Shown piece by piece: positions 36,034 to 45,666 of a stretch of DNA of 64,000 nucleotides. The stretch's first letter is position 1, and each line of letters begins with the position of its first letter. Source of the stretch: Hahella sp. KA22 (GTDB lineage Bacteria; Pseudomonadota; Gammaproteobacteria; Pseudomonadales; Oleiphilaceae). The position numbers and the translations under genes are program-made. Where the stretch lies: assembly GCF_004135205.1 (NCBI RefSeq), contig NZ_CP035490.1:4507644-4571643 (forward strand), in the 5' to 3' direction. The notes under the pieces are model-generated. The model was not told the DNA's origin. It made no database searches and saw only the letters and a program-made list of their open reading frames with translations.

Positions 36034-36978
36034 CTAGACCATCCGTTGTTCCTCTGCGCCCTCTTCAGCACAGTGAACGCGCCCTCTTCCCGCCTGTTTC
36101 GCCGCATATAACTGTTGATCCGCCTCTTTGATCAAATCCACAACTTCGGTATGCCGGATCGGATAAATCTCCGCTACGCCAATGCTGACGGTCACCACAT
36201 CGGCAATTTCCGAAGCCTGGTGTTCGATGCCCAGCGCTCGAATGGAAGCCTCTAGCTCACGCCCCAACTGACAAGCGCCGGCGGCTTTGGTTTCCGGTAA
36301 TATGCAGGCGAACTCCTCGCCACCGTATCGGGCCGGAAGGTCGTCGGGGCGCTGCAGGACCTGTTTCATGCAACCCGCCACCAACTTCAGGCATTCATCC
36401 CCGGCGATATGACCATAGCGGTCATTGAACTTTTTAAAATAGTCCACATCCAGCATCAGCAGGCTCAATGGGTGGCCGTTGCGTTTACAGCGACGCCACT
36501 CTCGCTCCAGGCGTTCATCAAAAAAGCGCCGGTTGGCGACGCCGGTCAGTCCATCCAGCAACACCAGTTGTCGCAAAAGATCCGCTTGAAACTTAAGCGT
36601 CAGGTGGGCGCGCACCCGGTTGCGCACGGTGGAGGGGTTGATCGGTTTAGTGATGAAGTCAACGCCGCCGGCGTCCCAACAGGCGTCCTGCTCCTCCGGC
36701 GTGTTATGAGCGGTGACGAAAATGATAGGGATGTCCTTGGTTTCCGCGGAGAGCTTCAATTGGCGGCACACCTCCAGCCCATCGGTGTCCGGCATAATGA
36801 CGTCCAGCAGGATCAGGTCGGGAATGTCTTTCCTGCAGAACTCCAGGGCCTGCGTGCCATTGGTGGCCATAAACACGTCATGTTCGCCGGCGAATAATCG
36901 ATAGATCGCTTGAATATTGATGGGCTGGTCATCCACCACCAGAATACGCGCCCGTTTCTTCTCAATCTGCATTGGCAT
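36034..36978 (-). CDS. Response regulator with diguanylate cyclase domain (REC-GGDEF)
   Basis: 314 residues. The receiver domain has Asp 59 in LLDVIMP. The cyclase domain has the active-site motif GGEEF at 219-223. An inhibitory-site motif RPDD (210-213) lies exactly five residues before it, so product feedback by c-di-GMP is expected. The start is one base after the stop of the kinase at 36980, so the two are coupled. It probably turns the kinase signal into c-di-GMP and controls motility, biofilm or secretion. Confidence 0.95.
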   Translation of the reverse strand: MPMQIEKKRARILVVDDQPINIQAIYRLFAGEHDVFMATNGTQALEFCRKDIPDLILLDVIMPDTDGLEVCRQLKLSAETKDIPIIFVTAHNTPEEQDACWDAGGVDFITKPINPSTVRNRVRAHLTLKFQADLLRQLVLLDGLTGVANRRFFDERLEREWRRCKRNGHPLSLLMLDVDYFKKFNDRYGHIAGDECLKLVAGCMKQVLQRPDDLPARYGGEEFACILPETKAAGACQLGRELEASIRALGIEHQASEIADVVTVSIGVAEIYPIRHTEVVDLIKEADQQLYAAKQAGRGRVHCAEEGAEEQRMV

Positions 36979-36979
36979 G

Positions 36980-39900
36980 TCAGTTTCCGATATAGTCCGA
37001 CGACTCCAGCTGTTTCAACATGTCATTACACAACGTCAGCGCCGTGCTGAAATCGAGCTGGTTGATACTCTCCTCCAGCTCGTCAACGGCTTCCGGCAAA
37101 TCCGTCGCATATTTCTTCTTGAGGTTTTCAAAAAAAGAAATCGCCTCCATGTTGGAGGCGCGCACCAGCGCCGCCAGTTCTTTGAACTCACTCCGCAGGT
37201 CACGCTCCTGGGGCTGATCGACTTTCGGCGGAGCCGTCGCCGCCTGCTTGGGCGCCAGCAGGCCGTCAATCTCCACCACTATTTGCGGAGTCCTCTCCAA
37301 CTCGCGCCGCAACGCCGCCAACAGATTTTCATCCAGTTCGTGATGACGCAGAGCCGACTCCACATCCTGGATAATATTCATGTGCCCCCCCGAACCGATG
37401 GAGCCAGCCAGACCTTTCAGGGTATGCAGGACATTCGCCGCATGCTCGGACTCGCCCTCTGACGTGAAGTAAGCGTCCCATGCATCCAGTAAGGTCAGCA
37501 CTTCCGTCTTATAACCAGACAAAGCCGTTCGGTAGGTGCTCAGGCTGCCGCCAAAACGAGCCAGAGCGGAAGCGACGTCAATCTGCAGGCTATTGGCGAA
37601 TTGCAATTCTTCTTCTGTAAACAAAGACGTCGTCGTATGCAGCGACGCGACTTTTTGCAACCGGCTTTCCAGTCCGCTCTGCTTGAGGATCACTTCCACC
37701 AATTGCCCCAGTTCAAAGGGCTTGCTGATGTGATCGTTCATGCCCACGGACAAACAGGCATTCCTATCCGAAGACATAGCGTTGGCGGTCATGGCGACAA
37801 TGGGTAAATCCGCCAGCCCCAAGCGATTGCGTATTTCTCTTGTGGCGCAATAACCATCCATCACCGGCATCTGAATATCCATCAACACCAGGTCATAGCC
37901 CGGTTGCGTCCGCTTGACCATCTCCAGGCACTCCGCCCCATTGCAGGCGATTTCCACCTGCGCGCCTTCGCTGTTCAAAAGCTCTTGGGCGACCTGCTGA
38001 TTGGTCGGATTATCCTCCACCACCAACAGTTTCAGCCCTTTCAGCATCTGACCGGAGCTGCGCCAATGGTAAGAAGTTGAAGAGCCTTTTCGTCCCGCAG
38101 CGCGTGCGTCCGCCACTGAATCCAGTAATACGGAGGCCGTTATGGGTTTGACGATAAAGCTGTCGAGCATGGCCTCGTCGCCGCTCTGGCTGTGGCGCTC
38201 CAGTATTTCCCGTCCCTGGGCGGACATCATCACCAGGATAGGCCGGACATCGCCGAAGTCCATGGAGCGGACTTTACGGCAGACCTCCAGACCAGTTTCT
38301 TCCGGCATCAAATAGTCGACGAATATCACGTCGTAGGGGCGCGCGCTGTCGCGACTGGCTTCCAGATAGGCGACCGCTTCCGCTCCCGACGCCGCCAGAT
38401 CCGTGCGCCAGCCAAACCCTTGCGCCATACCGGCGACGATTTCTCTGGCGGTGTCGTTATCATCCACCACCAACACATTGAGCTTGTGCAAGTTTGGAAT
38501 GGTGCGCCGAAGTTCCTGGGTTTCTCCCACCTCGCCCATTTTGACAGTGAACTTGAAAGTACTGCCGACGCCCGGCGTGCTCTCCACACTCATCTGACCT
38601 TTCATCAGATTCACCAGTCTGCGACAGATAGCCAGCCCCAGCCCGGTGCCGCCAAAACGACGTGACGTGGAAGCTTCCGCCTGAGAAAAGCCGTCAAAGA
38701 TGTTTTGCAGATTCTCAGGCGAAATACCGATACCGGTGTCCCGCACGCTGAAGAAAATCTCCAACTCACGGTCTTTGCGCTGTAACAATTTGGCGGACAG
38801 TACGATCTCACCGGAATCCGTGAATTTGACTGCGTTGCCGACCAAGTTGATGAGGATCTGCTTCAGCCTAAGACCGTCCCCCAGCATGTCGTAGGGTATG
38901 TCAGGGTCGATATCGAACAGCAGCTCGACCGGTTTACCCCCCAGATTGGCGGACATAATGACGCCCACTTCGCGAAACACCTGATCGATATTGAAGGGAT
39001 GCATATCCAGACTAAGCTTGCCCGCCTCCACTTTGGAGAAGTCGAGTATATCGTTGAGGATGCTCAGCAAGGTACGGGCGGCGGCGTCAAGTTTATCCGC
39101 ATAGTCATGTTGACGGTTGGTCAACACCGTGCGTTGCAGCAGTTGCAACATACCCAGAATCGCATTCATCGGCGTGCGGATTTCATGGCTCATATTGGCG
39201 ACGAATTCAGACTTCGCCATGCTCGCCGCCTCGGCCACATCTTTAGCCTTTTTAAGTTCTCCCGTGCGTTCCCTGACCTGCAGCTCAAGATTCGAGTTCA
39301 GCTCAATCACCTGTTTTTCAATCGTTTTTTGCGCCGTGATATCACGGATAGTGGTGGCGGCCCCCGTTACCGCGCCGTTGGCGCCGCGCACTGGCGATAC
39401 GGTAATGGACACATCAAACTCGCTGCCATCGCGTCGTTTACGGGTGGTGTCGAAATGACTCACCGGATCACCCCGACGCAAACGCTGCAGGATGTATTCT
39501 TCCTCCGACAGACGCGCCTCTGGCATAATCAGCGACGCCATGGTGCGTCCCACCGCCTCCTCCGCTGTATAGCCAAACATTTCTTCCGCCGCGCGGTTCC
39601 AGCTCGTTACAACCCCTTCCAGCGACTTACTGATAATGGCGTCGGTGGAGCCATCGACAATCGCCGCAAGCCGCGCCTGCTCCTGACTGATCTGCATGCG
39701 GCGGCGCAGGTTCAACATAAACAGATAAAGCACCACGCCTAAAATCGCCACCACTATCAACACCGCTCCAATCGCCACTCTGCCGGTTTGCGACGCATGC
39801 GCGCTCAGGAACTCATCGCTGACTGACTTCACCAGCGTCAGGTGTCGGGACGGGTTATTTTTGTCCAGAGGAACATTAACCATGACAGCATGAATCAGAC

Positions 39901-40771
39901 CTTTCGGTCCCTTGAAGACTTTCATGTGCTCATAGGCGCCATATTCGTCCGAGGTAGTGAAATAGTCAGTCCAGCGGTGACGTTTGCCGATATCAAATCC
40001 AAAGACTTTTCTGCGGTCAGGATGCACCAGAAAGTCGCCATCGCTGTTGAGCAAATAAGTGGTGTATTCCGGCGAAAGATCGGTGACCAGTTCCGTAAAG
40101 ATTTCAGCGAACTCTACGTTGATCACCACCATGCCGAATAATTCGTCTTGCACATAGATAGGCACAGAAACCCGAATCACTGGCCGGTGCGGCGTCTCCA
40201 GTTGGTTATCCTGCTCCCGATTCAGGGTGATGTCGGAAACATGGGTCTCTCCTGCGCTCAGTTTGAGCGTTTCCTGGAAATAGTCTCGCTCCTCTTTGCT
40301 TTGCAATTCCGGCTCCGACACAGCGACCACGCCTTCCGGCGTGCGATCCACACGCACCAACTCCCGTCCCCTATCCGCCACGCCGATATAGCGTACTTGT
40401 GCAAACCGGGGATTTTCTTTCATAAATTCGGAAAAAATGATCTGCAAACGCCTTTTCCAAACATCCAGGGAGTTCCCTTCTTGGGGATCGAGGCCATTAT
40501 TATTAATAGCGCGGATGATGCCTTGAACAGGAGGCGTGTTGGACAGGAAACGCACGTCGCGACGATAAAGGTCCAGCCAGCTCTGTATGGCTTCCGATCT
40601 CAGCTCCACCTGCTCCGCCAGCCTGAGGTCGTAGTTGTGATGTTCCTGGTCGAGTTGGTAGAAATACGCCAGATAATAGAAAGGAATCGCCAGCGTACAG
40701 AAAGCAAGCGTAACCGCCAGCAAGGTTCGCATGCTTAACAGTGATGAATCCGAAAGTCTGGCGGACGCCAT
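36980..40771 (-). CDS. Hybrid histidine kinase: dCACHE-PAS-HisKA-HATPase-REC-REC-Hpt
   Basis: 1263 residues from the ATG at 40771, which has the ribosome site GGGAGGGG; a longer frame to 40906 lacks one. A first membrane helix (LLAVTLAFCTLAIPFYYLAY), a double-Cache sensor (VRYIGVADRGRELVRVDRT, GDFLVHPDRR) and a second helix (VAIGAVLIVVAILGVVLYLF) are followed by PAS and HisKA with His 529. The ATPase boxes are NLVGNAVKFT, DTGIGI and GTGLGLAI. Two receivers follow (FVDYLMPE and LMDIQMPVMDG), then a C-terminal Hpt with HTLKGLAG. It is the first gene of the signalling operon. Cache domains usually bind small metabolites, so a diffusible ligand is likely. Confidence 0.95.
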   Translation of the reverse strand: MASARLSDSSLLSMRTLLAVTLAFCTLAIPFYYLAYFYQLDQEHHNYDLRLAEQVELRSEAIQSWLDLYRRDVRFLSNTPPVQGIIRAINNNGLDPQEGNSLDVWKRRLQIIFSEFMKENPRFAQVRYIGVADRGRELVRVDRTPEGVVAVSEPELQSKEERDYFQETLKLSAGETHVSDITLNREQDNQLETPHRPVIRVSVPIYVQDELFGMVVINVEFAEIFTELVTDLSPEYTTYLLNSDGDFLVHPDRRKVFGFDIGKRHRWTDYFTTSDEYGAYEHMKVFKGPKGLIHAVMVNVPLDKNNPSRHLTLVKSVSDEFLSAHASQTGRVAIGAVLIVVAILGVVLYLFMLNLRRRMQISQEQARLAAIVDGSTDAIISKSLEGVVTSWNRAAEEMFGYTAEEAVGRTMASLIMPEARLSEEEYILQRLRRGDPVSHFDTTRKRRDGSEFDVSITVSPVRGANGAVTGAATTIRDITAQKTIEKQVIELNSNLELQVRERTGELKKAKDVAEAASMAKSEFVANMSHEIRTPMNAILGMLQLLQRTVLTNRQHDYADKLDAAARTLLSILNDILDFSKVEAGKLSLDMHPFNIDQVFREVGVIMSANLGGKPVELLFDIDPDIPYDMLGDGLRLKQILINLVGNAVKFTDSGEIVLSAKLLQRKDRELEIFFSVRDTGIGISPENLQNIFDGFSQAEASTSRRFGGTGLGLAICRRLVNLMKGQMSVESTPGVGSTFKFTVKMGEVGETQELRRTIPNLHKLNVLVVDDNDTAREIVAGMAQGFGWRTDLAASGAEAVAYLEASRDSARPYDVIFVDYLMPEETGLEVCRKVRSMDFGDVRPILVMMSAQGREILERHSQSGDEAMLDSFIVKPITASVLLDSVADARAAGRKGSSTSYHWRSSGQMLKGLKLLVVEDNPTNQQVAQELLNSEGAQVEIACNGAECLEMVKRTQPGYDLVLMDIQMPVMDGYCATREIRNRLGLADLPIVAMTANAMSSDRNACLSVGMNDHISKPFELGQLVEVILKQSGLESRLQKVASLHTTTSLFTEEELQFANSLQIDVASALARFGGSLSTYRTALSGYKTEVLTLLDAWDAYFTSEGESEHAANVLHTLKGLAGSIGSGGHMNIIQDVESALRHHELDENLLAALRRELERTPQIVVEIDGLLAPKQAATAPPKVDQPQERDLRSEFKELAALVRASNMEAISFFENLKKKYATDLPEAVDELEESINQLDFSTALTLCNDMLKQLESSDYIGN

Positions 40772-41027
40772 GAAAGCCCCTCCCTTAAAACCAGACATTG
40801 TCTGGCAATCCCTACGAACACAGGCAGATACCCAAATGTTCGCTTTGATCGCATCTCCCCCTTTACAGCTTAGACTGTATTGAGAGACATGCGAGGAATG
40901 GCGCAACTGACAGCCTGTTCAGGGAATACCGGGGAAAAGACAGGCTGCCGGATGGCGTCACTGGGCAAGCGACGAGAAAAAGAAGAAAAAGGGAAGAAAG
41001 GCAAATCAGCGCGAGGCGCCACGCAGA

Positions 41028-42218
41028 TCAGTGACGCCTTAAACCACTTCCCATTTGAAACGCCGTGCCCACTCCCAGGAATAAAAACAGCATATCCAGA
41101 AGACCGAAATCTTCTCGCATCAGCTGAAAAGTGGAGTACTCCTGGAACTCCTGACTGAATGTCGCTTGCACCCACTGCTCAAACGAAGGGTTCTCCAGGG
41201 CCACTTTGCGCAATTCCGGTTCGAACTCCCGTTTGAAATCGTCAATTTCAAATTGCACCACTTCGCTGGGCTCGCTGGCCTCGGTGTAGCCGTACTCAAC
41301 CATGAAATTGCGTAGCGAGTCGTCATCGGTCACATCGGTTTGATAGCTGTGCGCGGCCTGAATAACCGAGTCATAGACCGGGCGAAAGTCCTGCATGTTT
41401 ATTTCCCCCGAATCCGCCAGAATTTCAAACCAGTTTTCCTGAATACTCTGGATAACCATGTACTTACCGCCCATGATGGCGAGAAAGGCCAGAGCGCCAC
41501 AAGCGATTCCAGTGGATATGCCTCGTCCTCCCATGGCCAGTGCGGCGAAGCCGACGGCCCCGCCGATCCCCCAGGCGATCAGACTGAACTCGTACCCCGT
41601 GGACATAGCGATCACTTTCCACAACACAGCGCCGATTAACGCAGCGCCTGCAGCGGCGCCGATGGCTTTGAGGTTGAGCGCTTCCACATCGTCAGTCGCG
41701 TAGGTGACTTCGTCTTCTTTGCCGGGTTTGGCGCTGGAGTTGCGAATATTGCCGCCGGGTCGCGTTGCCGGTGTTGGCGCCGCGTCGGAAGATTCCTGCA
41801 CAGGGGCGACTTTGTGCATGTATACGCCACAGCCGGCGCATTGCTCCGCTTTAGGTTGCTCCAGGTTACATTTCGGGCAAGTAACACGATCGTCAGAGGG
41901 CTTGGCGACCGCTTCTTCTTTCGCCCGGAGTTCTTCCTCCGTCGGCTCCAGAGACAGTGTATGCGCTTTCAACGTGGGCTCCGGTTTCACCTCCTGCACC
42001 GTCGCCGCCATACCGATGCTATCCAACTTGCGTACGTAAGCACGGGCCGTTTCCAGGTCCAGACCCTTCTTTAAAACGAGTTTCTTACTAAGCAGCGCCT
42101 GGGCTTTTTCTGGAGTGGTCTTGAATAACTTCGCACAACTGTTCGCCACTTGCTGAGCGTCAAAGCCCGCATTAATTTCCCCGCTGCTTACAACGTTATA
42201 AGTTGGGGCCCGCCCCAT
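41028..42218 (-). CDS. Zinc-ribbon membrane protein
   Basis: 396 residues with ribosome site GAGGAG. The N-terminal domain (YNVVSSGEINAGFD to about 80) is a recurrent module of bacterial proteins that contain lysine-rich DLETARAYVRKL. A zinc ribbon follows (CPKCNLEQ ... CAGCG, about residues 115-133). Then come about four membrane helices (GAAAGAALIGAVLW, LIAWGIGGAVGFAALAMG, GIACGALAFLAIMGG and one near the C-terminus). The end is soluble and acidic. The pattern occurs in many Gammaproteobacteria, but no function is established. Confidence 0.75.
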   Translation of the reverse strand: MGRAPTYNVVSSGEINAGFDAQQVANSCAKLFKTTPEKAQALLSKKLVLKKGLDLETARAYVRKLDSIGMAATVQEVKPEPTLKAHTLSLEPTEEELRAKEEAVAKPSDDRVTCPKCNLEQPKAEQCAGCGVYMHKVAPVQESSDAAPTPATRPGGNIRNSSAKPGKEDEVTYATDDVEALNLKAIGAAAGAALIGAVLWKVIAMSTGYEFSLIAWGIGGAVGFAALAMGGRGISTGIACGALAFLAIMGGKYMVIQSIQENWFEILADSGEINMQDFRPVYDSVIQAAHSYQTDVTDDDSLRNFMVEYGYTEASEPSEVVQFEIDDFKREFEPELRKVALENPSFEQWVQATFSQEFQEYSTFQLMREDFGLLDMLFLFLGVGTAFQMGSGLRRH

Positions 42219-42322
42219 AAGCTACTCCTCGACATTAACGACTGTTAATGAAGGATAGCCTGATAATTACTGAACTCCAAGTTATTAGATTAATTGAAGT
42301 TTCCCTGCGTAAAGCGAGAAAC

Positions 42323-42943
42323 TCAATGTCCTCCGGCGTGTTCCTCCACCAATGGCGTCACACTGGGCTTGAGGTTGGATTCTATATCGGATTGATAACA
42401 GCGATGCTTGGGGTCCCACCTCAGGCATAAGCCCATAGCGGATTTACGCATTTGCTGGGCCTGATAGTCATTGATCACGAAATAAAGGCTGCTGAGTTTT
42501 TGTAATCGCAGGGAGCCAGCGGGTTTGGCGAGTATCACCATCTCGTAGGGCCCTGACTTGAACTCGAATTCGGGTCCTTCCGTTTCGGTCAGGAAGTGAT
42601 GCTCAAGAACAACGCCTTCCTTAGGCGCCAGCAGGCCGCCGCTTTCCCGCAGGCATTGCTTGTTAAGGTAGGCCCAGATGCTGAAGTTGGCTTCTTCTTC
42701 GCCCCGGCGCAGCCACAGGGTCAGGTAGTCGATCACTACCCCGCGTTTGGATGCGCTGAATAAAGCCGTCCGCAAACGCACTTCGCTGATGCGTTTACCT
42801 TGGGACGTGGTGTCCTGATCAAGCAGGATATAGCTGGGCTGGGCTAGCTTCACATCTCCGCGATAGGTTCGGAAAGCCCAAAGAGCGATGGAAAATCCAA
42901 TCAACGCCGCGCCGAGCGCAGCGAATATTTCCGGTGACGGCAC
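42323..42943 (-). CDS. Membrane-anchored hypothetical protein
   Basis: 206 residues starting at GTG, chosen because GGAAGGAGGG lies just upstream. One N-terminal membrane helix (IFAALGAALIGFSIALWAF) is followed by a mostly beta-rich cytoplasmic or periplasmic domain (VVIDYLTLWLRRGEEEANFSIW, PYEMVILAKPAGSLRL). Family unknown. It is transcribed in the same direction as the zinc-ribbon gene, 104 bases upstream of it. Confidence 0.7.
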   Translation of the reverse strand: MPSPEIFAALGAALIGFSIALWAFRTYRGDVKLAQPSYILLDQDTTSQGKRISEVRLRTALFSASKRGVVIDYLTLWLRRGEEEANFSIWAYLNKQCLRESGGLLAPKEGVVLEHHFLTETEGPEFEFKSGPYEMVILAKPAGSLRLQKLSSLYFVINDYQAQQMRKSAMGLCLRWDPKHRCYQSDIESNLKPSVTPLVEEHAGGH

Positions 42944-43113
42944 GATTCCCTCCTTCCTTTACGTCCATGCAGGCAGCGAAGCTGCCTTGATTCAGTTATA
43001 GCTCAACTGGCGTATTTTTGCACAATGGCGCCCGTCAGTTTCGCGGACTGGTTCCGAAAGGGCGAATACGTAGACAGGAAGGGATGAGTCCTCAACGAAC
43101 GAGCGGCATGGCG

Positions 43114-43145
43114 AAAAAAGGGTGAAAGCCTGTCCCACCCTTTTT
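43114..43145 (-). terminator. Rho-independent terminator of the gene 43172-43546
   Basis: On the minus strand, AAAAAGGGTG pairs with CACCCTTTTT and runs into a T-tract (TTTTTT). It lies just after the stop of the small secreted protein gene. Confidence 0.8.
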
Positions 43146-43171
43146 CCAATCCGATTTAGACTGCGTCGCCG

Positions 43172-43546
43172 TTAACGGCAGGTGATAGTTCTATACAAGG
43201 GATAGCACTGATTTTTACTGCCAGTGCTCTTAGATACCCACTGCTGCTGGTACCAGTCGAAAGTGATGTAGGAACTCTCGTCCTCGCCACAGAGGATAGA
43301 GCCGCCAACCGAGTTGTTGTAGCCTTCTTCTTTACAGAACTGGGTTCCGTTGGTGGCGTCGATAAAGATGTAATCAGTGCGGCCGTACTGATTCATGCGC
43401 TGCGGATAATAGAAACTTCTCTCCGCCGCCGCCATTTGCGCCACATCCACCTGGGCGACGCGATCATTCGCGCTGGCGATCTGATTCAAAGAAAGAGTGG
43501 AAACCATGCAGGAAGCGGCCAAAGCCAATACTTTTGTTTTTAACAT
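43172..43546 (-). CDS. Small secreted hypothetical protein
   Basis: 124 residues with a signal peptide (VLALAASCMVSTLSLNQIASA). Four Cys in the mature part (TQFCKEEGY, SILCGEDE, NQCYPLYRTITC) suggest two disulfides. It is rich in Tyr, Asn and Gln. Periplasmic or extracellular. No family is recognised, and it stands alone with its own terminator. Confidence 0.75.
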   Translation of the reverse strand: MLKTKVLALAASCMVSTLSLNQIASANDRVAQVDVAQMAAAERSFYYPQRMNQYGRTDYIFIDATNGTQFCKEEGYNNSVGGSILCGEDESSYITFDWYQQQWVSKSTGSKNQCYPLYRTITCR

Positions 43547-43700
43547 TGCAGAAATCCTTTCATAGCATAACGTAGTGTTTAAACTCCCGAGAGGGAGCCG
43601 CCTAGTGTGCGGCGGCTACGTTACAATCCGTTGAAAGGATGTAAGTCTTTGCGTGTACCGGTCCAATAGCCGAAGGGTATTTCGTCAGCAATTCCTTTCT

Positions 43701-44393
43701 TCAATTAAATTGATGAGCGATCGACCCAAGGTAGTATCCAACAGCAATTGCAGGGGGTGAGCATACTAAGAGAACTATCGCCATATTTCCTATCGCCTTC
43801 CATGCGCTATAACCCTGCACCTGCGCGAGCGCTTTGGTAAACGCTACGTAACCCCATATACCAATAACTCCGTGCGCCACTGAAAATGCTGCACGTACGT
43901 TAAGATCCACCAAGTTATAGTCCCTGGCTTCGGCCCCAAGGAACATTTCTCTCCCATAAAGCATCATTTCGAGCATTATAAGCAGCGATCCCCATAGAGC
44001 CGGTATACAACTCCAGGCTATCGCCGCACGGATTTCATCCTGAGAGCCGCGCCCGCCAAACCATTTACCAACCCATTGAATAAATGGAGCGCCGATATAT
44101 AGCCAAATCACACCTAAAACGCAGCCCACTACTATGCATACGCCAAGTAGAGACATTAGTCCCATATATTCGCCCATATGGTACATGCTGGCGCCTCTTA
44201 TCCTCGCTAATACCGAGGCCATGCAGGTAAGCCCTATCACAAGGTGAACCGGGTCATCGTCAATAATTTGCTGGATAGTCGCCCTAGGCTGCAGCCACAT
44301 GGAAAACCAAGGATTTAAATATTGTTTTGAGGGACTTCGGTTTTCCTCAACGAGGGGCGTGCCAGGAGAGGAATAAGGATTTACATCTTTCAT
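43701..44393 (-). CDS. Yip1-family membrane protein
   Basis: 230 residues from the ATG at 44393; a TTG 21 bases upstream is possible. After a short polar head, NPWFSMWLQPRATIQQII marks the Yip1 domain, followed by five hydrophobic helices (VIGLTCMASVLA, MSLLGVCIVVGCVLGVIW, AWSCIPALWGSLLIML, GVIGIWGYVAF, IVLLVCSPPAIAVGYYLG). The bacterial members are inner-membrane proteins of unknown role. Confidence 0.8.
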   Translation of the reverse strand: MKDVNPYSSPGTPLVEENRSPSKQYLNPWFSMWLQPRATIQQIIDDDPVHLVIGLTCMASVLARIRGASMYHMGEYMGLMSLLGVCIVVGCVLGVIWLYIGAPFIQWVGKWFGGRGSQDEIRAAIAWSCIPALWGSLLIMLEMMLYGREMFLGAEARDYNLVDLNVRAAFSVAHGVIGIWGYVAFTKALAQVQGYSAWKAIGNMAIVLLVCSPPAIAVGYYLGSIAHQFN

Positions 44394-44580
44394 TATTTGG
44401 AGCTTTCTGAACAAAATACAAGCAGGCGCAGATAATACACCTTCAAATCAATTTTTCTGTAAAAATCCCTAAAATATCCCGTTATTTTTTGTAAGATCCG
44501 CGACTTTTATCTTTCGCATCGTTAAAATCGCCGCGCTGGGTGACTTCCAGGCTGTATTTTCCCCTTCTGACGGATTCACG

Positions 44581-45195
44581 ATGACTAATAGTTCCCTTAC
44601 CCTACAATCGCACTCACTTCCTGAAGATCTGTTTGCGCTGATCAGCGGCACGGCATTTGTGGCGTTCGGCGTATTTCTGTTCAACGGAGCCGGCTTGCTG
44701 ACAGGCGGTACGGCGGGGTTGGCGTTGTTGTTGACGCATGTGCTGCATATCAGCTTCGGTAAGATTTTCTTCCTGCTTAACCTGCCCTTCTATTGGCTGG
44801 CGTTCAAACAGATGGGCTGGCGTTTCTGCCTCAATACGTTTATTTCCGTCGCCATTGTTTCGCTGGTTGTGGATCACACCGGAGATGTCGTCTCTATTGA
44901 ATCGATAGAGCCCTGGTTCGCAGCGGTTTTCGGCGGCTTTCTGATCGGCATGGGCATGCTGATATTGTTCCGCCACAAATCCAGCCTGGGCGGCGTCGGC
45001 ATCCTCGCGCTCTACCTGCAAAAACGCAATATCATGCGCGCCGGAAAGTTTCAGATGATGGTGGACTGCATTATCGTTCTGGCGTCCTGCTTCATCGTCA
45101 CCCCTATGGTTCTGATTTACTCAGTGCTTGGCGCCGTGGCGCTGAACCTGCTACTGACAGTCAACCATAAACCCGGCCGCTATCAGGTAGGCTAA
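44581..45195 (+). CDS. YitT family membrane protein
   Basis: 204 residues with about six membrane helices. The glycine-rich LLTGGTAGLALLLTH after helix 1 and the second GMGMLILFRHKSSLGGVGILALYLQ are the YitT-family pattern. Related proteins are thought to be transporters, but substrates are unclear. It is a lone gene on the + strand with a GC-rich hairpin after it. Confidence 0.9.
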   Translation: MTNSSLTLQSHSLPEDLFALISGTAFVAFGVFLFNGAGLLTGGTAGLALLLTHVLHISFGKIFFLLNLPFYWLAFKQMGWRFCLNTFISVAIVSLVVDHTGDVVSIESIEPWFAAVFGGFLIGMGMLILFRHKSSLGGVGILALYLQKRNIMRAGKFQMMVDCIIVLASCFIVTPMVLIYSVLGAVALNLLLTVNHKPGRYQVG

Positions 45196-45205
45196 TTCAG
45201 TTTCG

Positions 45206-45231
45206 GCGGCGTCTCCAGAAACAGACGCCGC
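45206..45231. terminator. Hairpin between convergent genes
   Basis: GCGGCGTCT (45206-45214) and AGACGCCGC (45223-45231) pair perfectly over nine bases. There is no U-tract, but it lies between two convergent stops (45195 and 45237), where it could serve both. Confidence 0.55.
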
Positions 45232-45236
45232 GCCTC

Positions 45237-45602
45237 TCATAACTTCTCACGCACAAAACAAAATCCATGTTGAGTGGTCCAGGCGTTTACCCGCCGCCTC
45301 AACCTATGCCTGGTTTTTTGCCTGAACTGCCTGCTTTGAGACGCAGCGAATAACAACTCCGCCTCCGCGAGCGTCAGTTCGATATCCCACAACCAGTCCG
45401 ATGCATCATCTGCCCAGTTGCTCATATGATGCTGATAGCACTCGCCATACTCTTTCTCAAGAATAGGCAACAACATTAAGCCCGACTTCCCCTTCCCAAT
45501 CTCTAACGGACCGTCATGCCTGATATACCACTTCCCTTCCAAAAAGGAGACATAAGCTTTCCAACCTGCCGCATTGGTGAAGAGAGGGCCAATCCATTGC
45601 AT
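45237..45602 (-). CDS. Hypothetical protein
   Basis: 121 residues, Trp-rich, soluble. The pattern WKAYVSFLEGKWYIRHDGPLEIG and YGECYQHHM looks like a small conserved fold; the C-terminus is strongly basic (RQKTRHRLRRRVNAW). No family is recognised. The start lies 64 bases from the + strand gene at 45667, so the two are divergent. Confidence 0.6.
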   Translation of the reverse strand: MQWIGPLFTNAAGWKAYVSFLEGKWYIRHDGPLEIGKGKSGLMLLPILEKEYGECYQHHMSNWADDASDWLWDIELTLAEAELLFAASQSRQFRQKTRHRLRRRVNAWTTQHGFCFVREKL

Positions 45603-45666
45603 TTCTTGTGCGCCTTTTCATGATTCAGTTACTATTCCTCGCGCTAAACACGCAAGCTCAAAAAGA

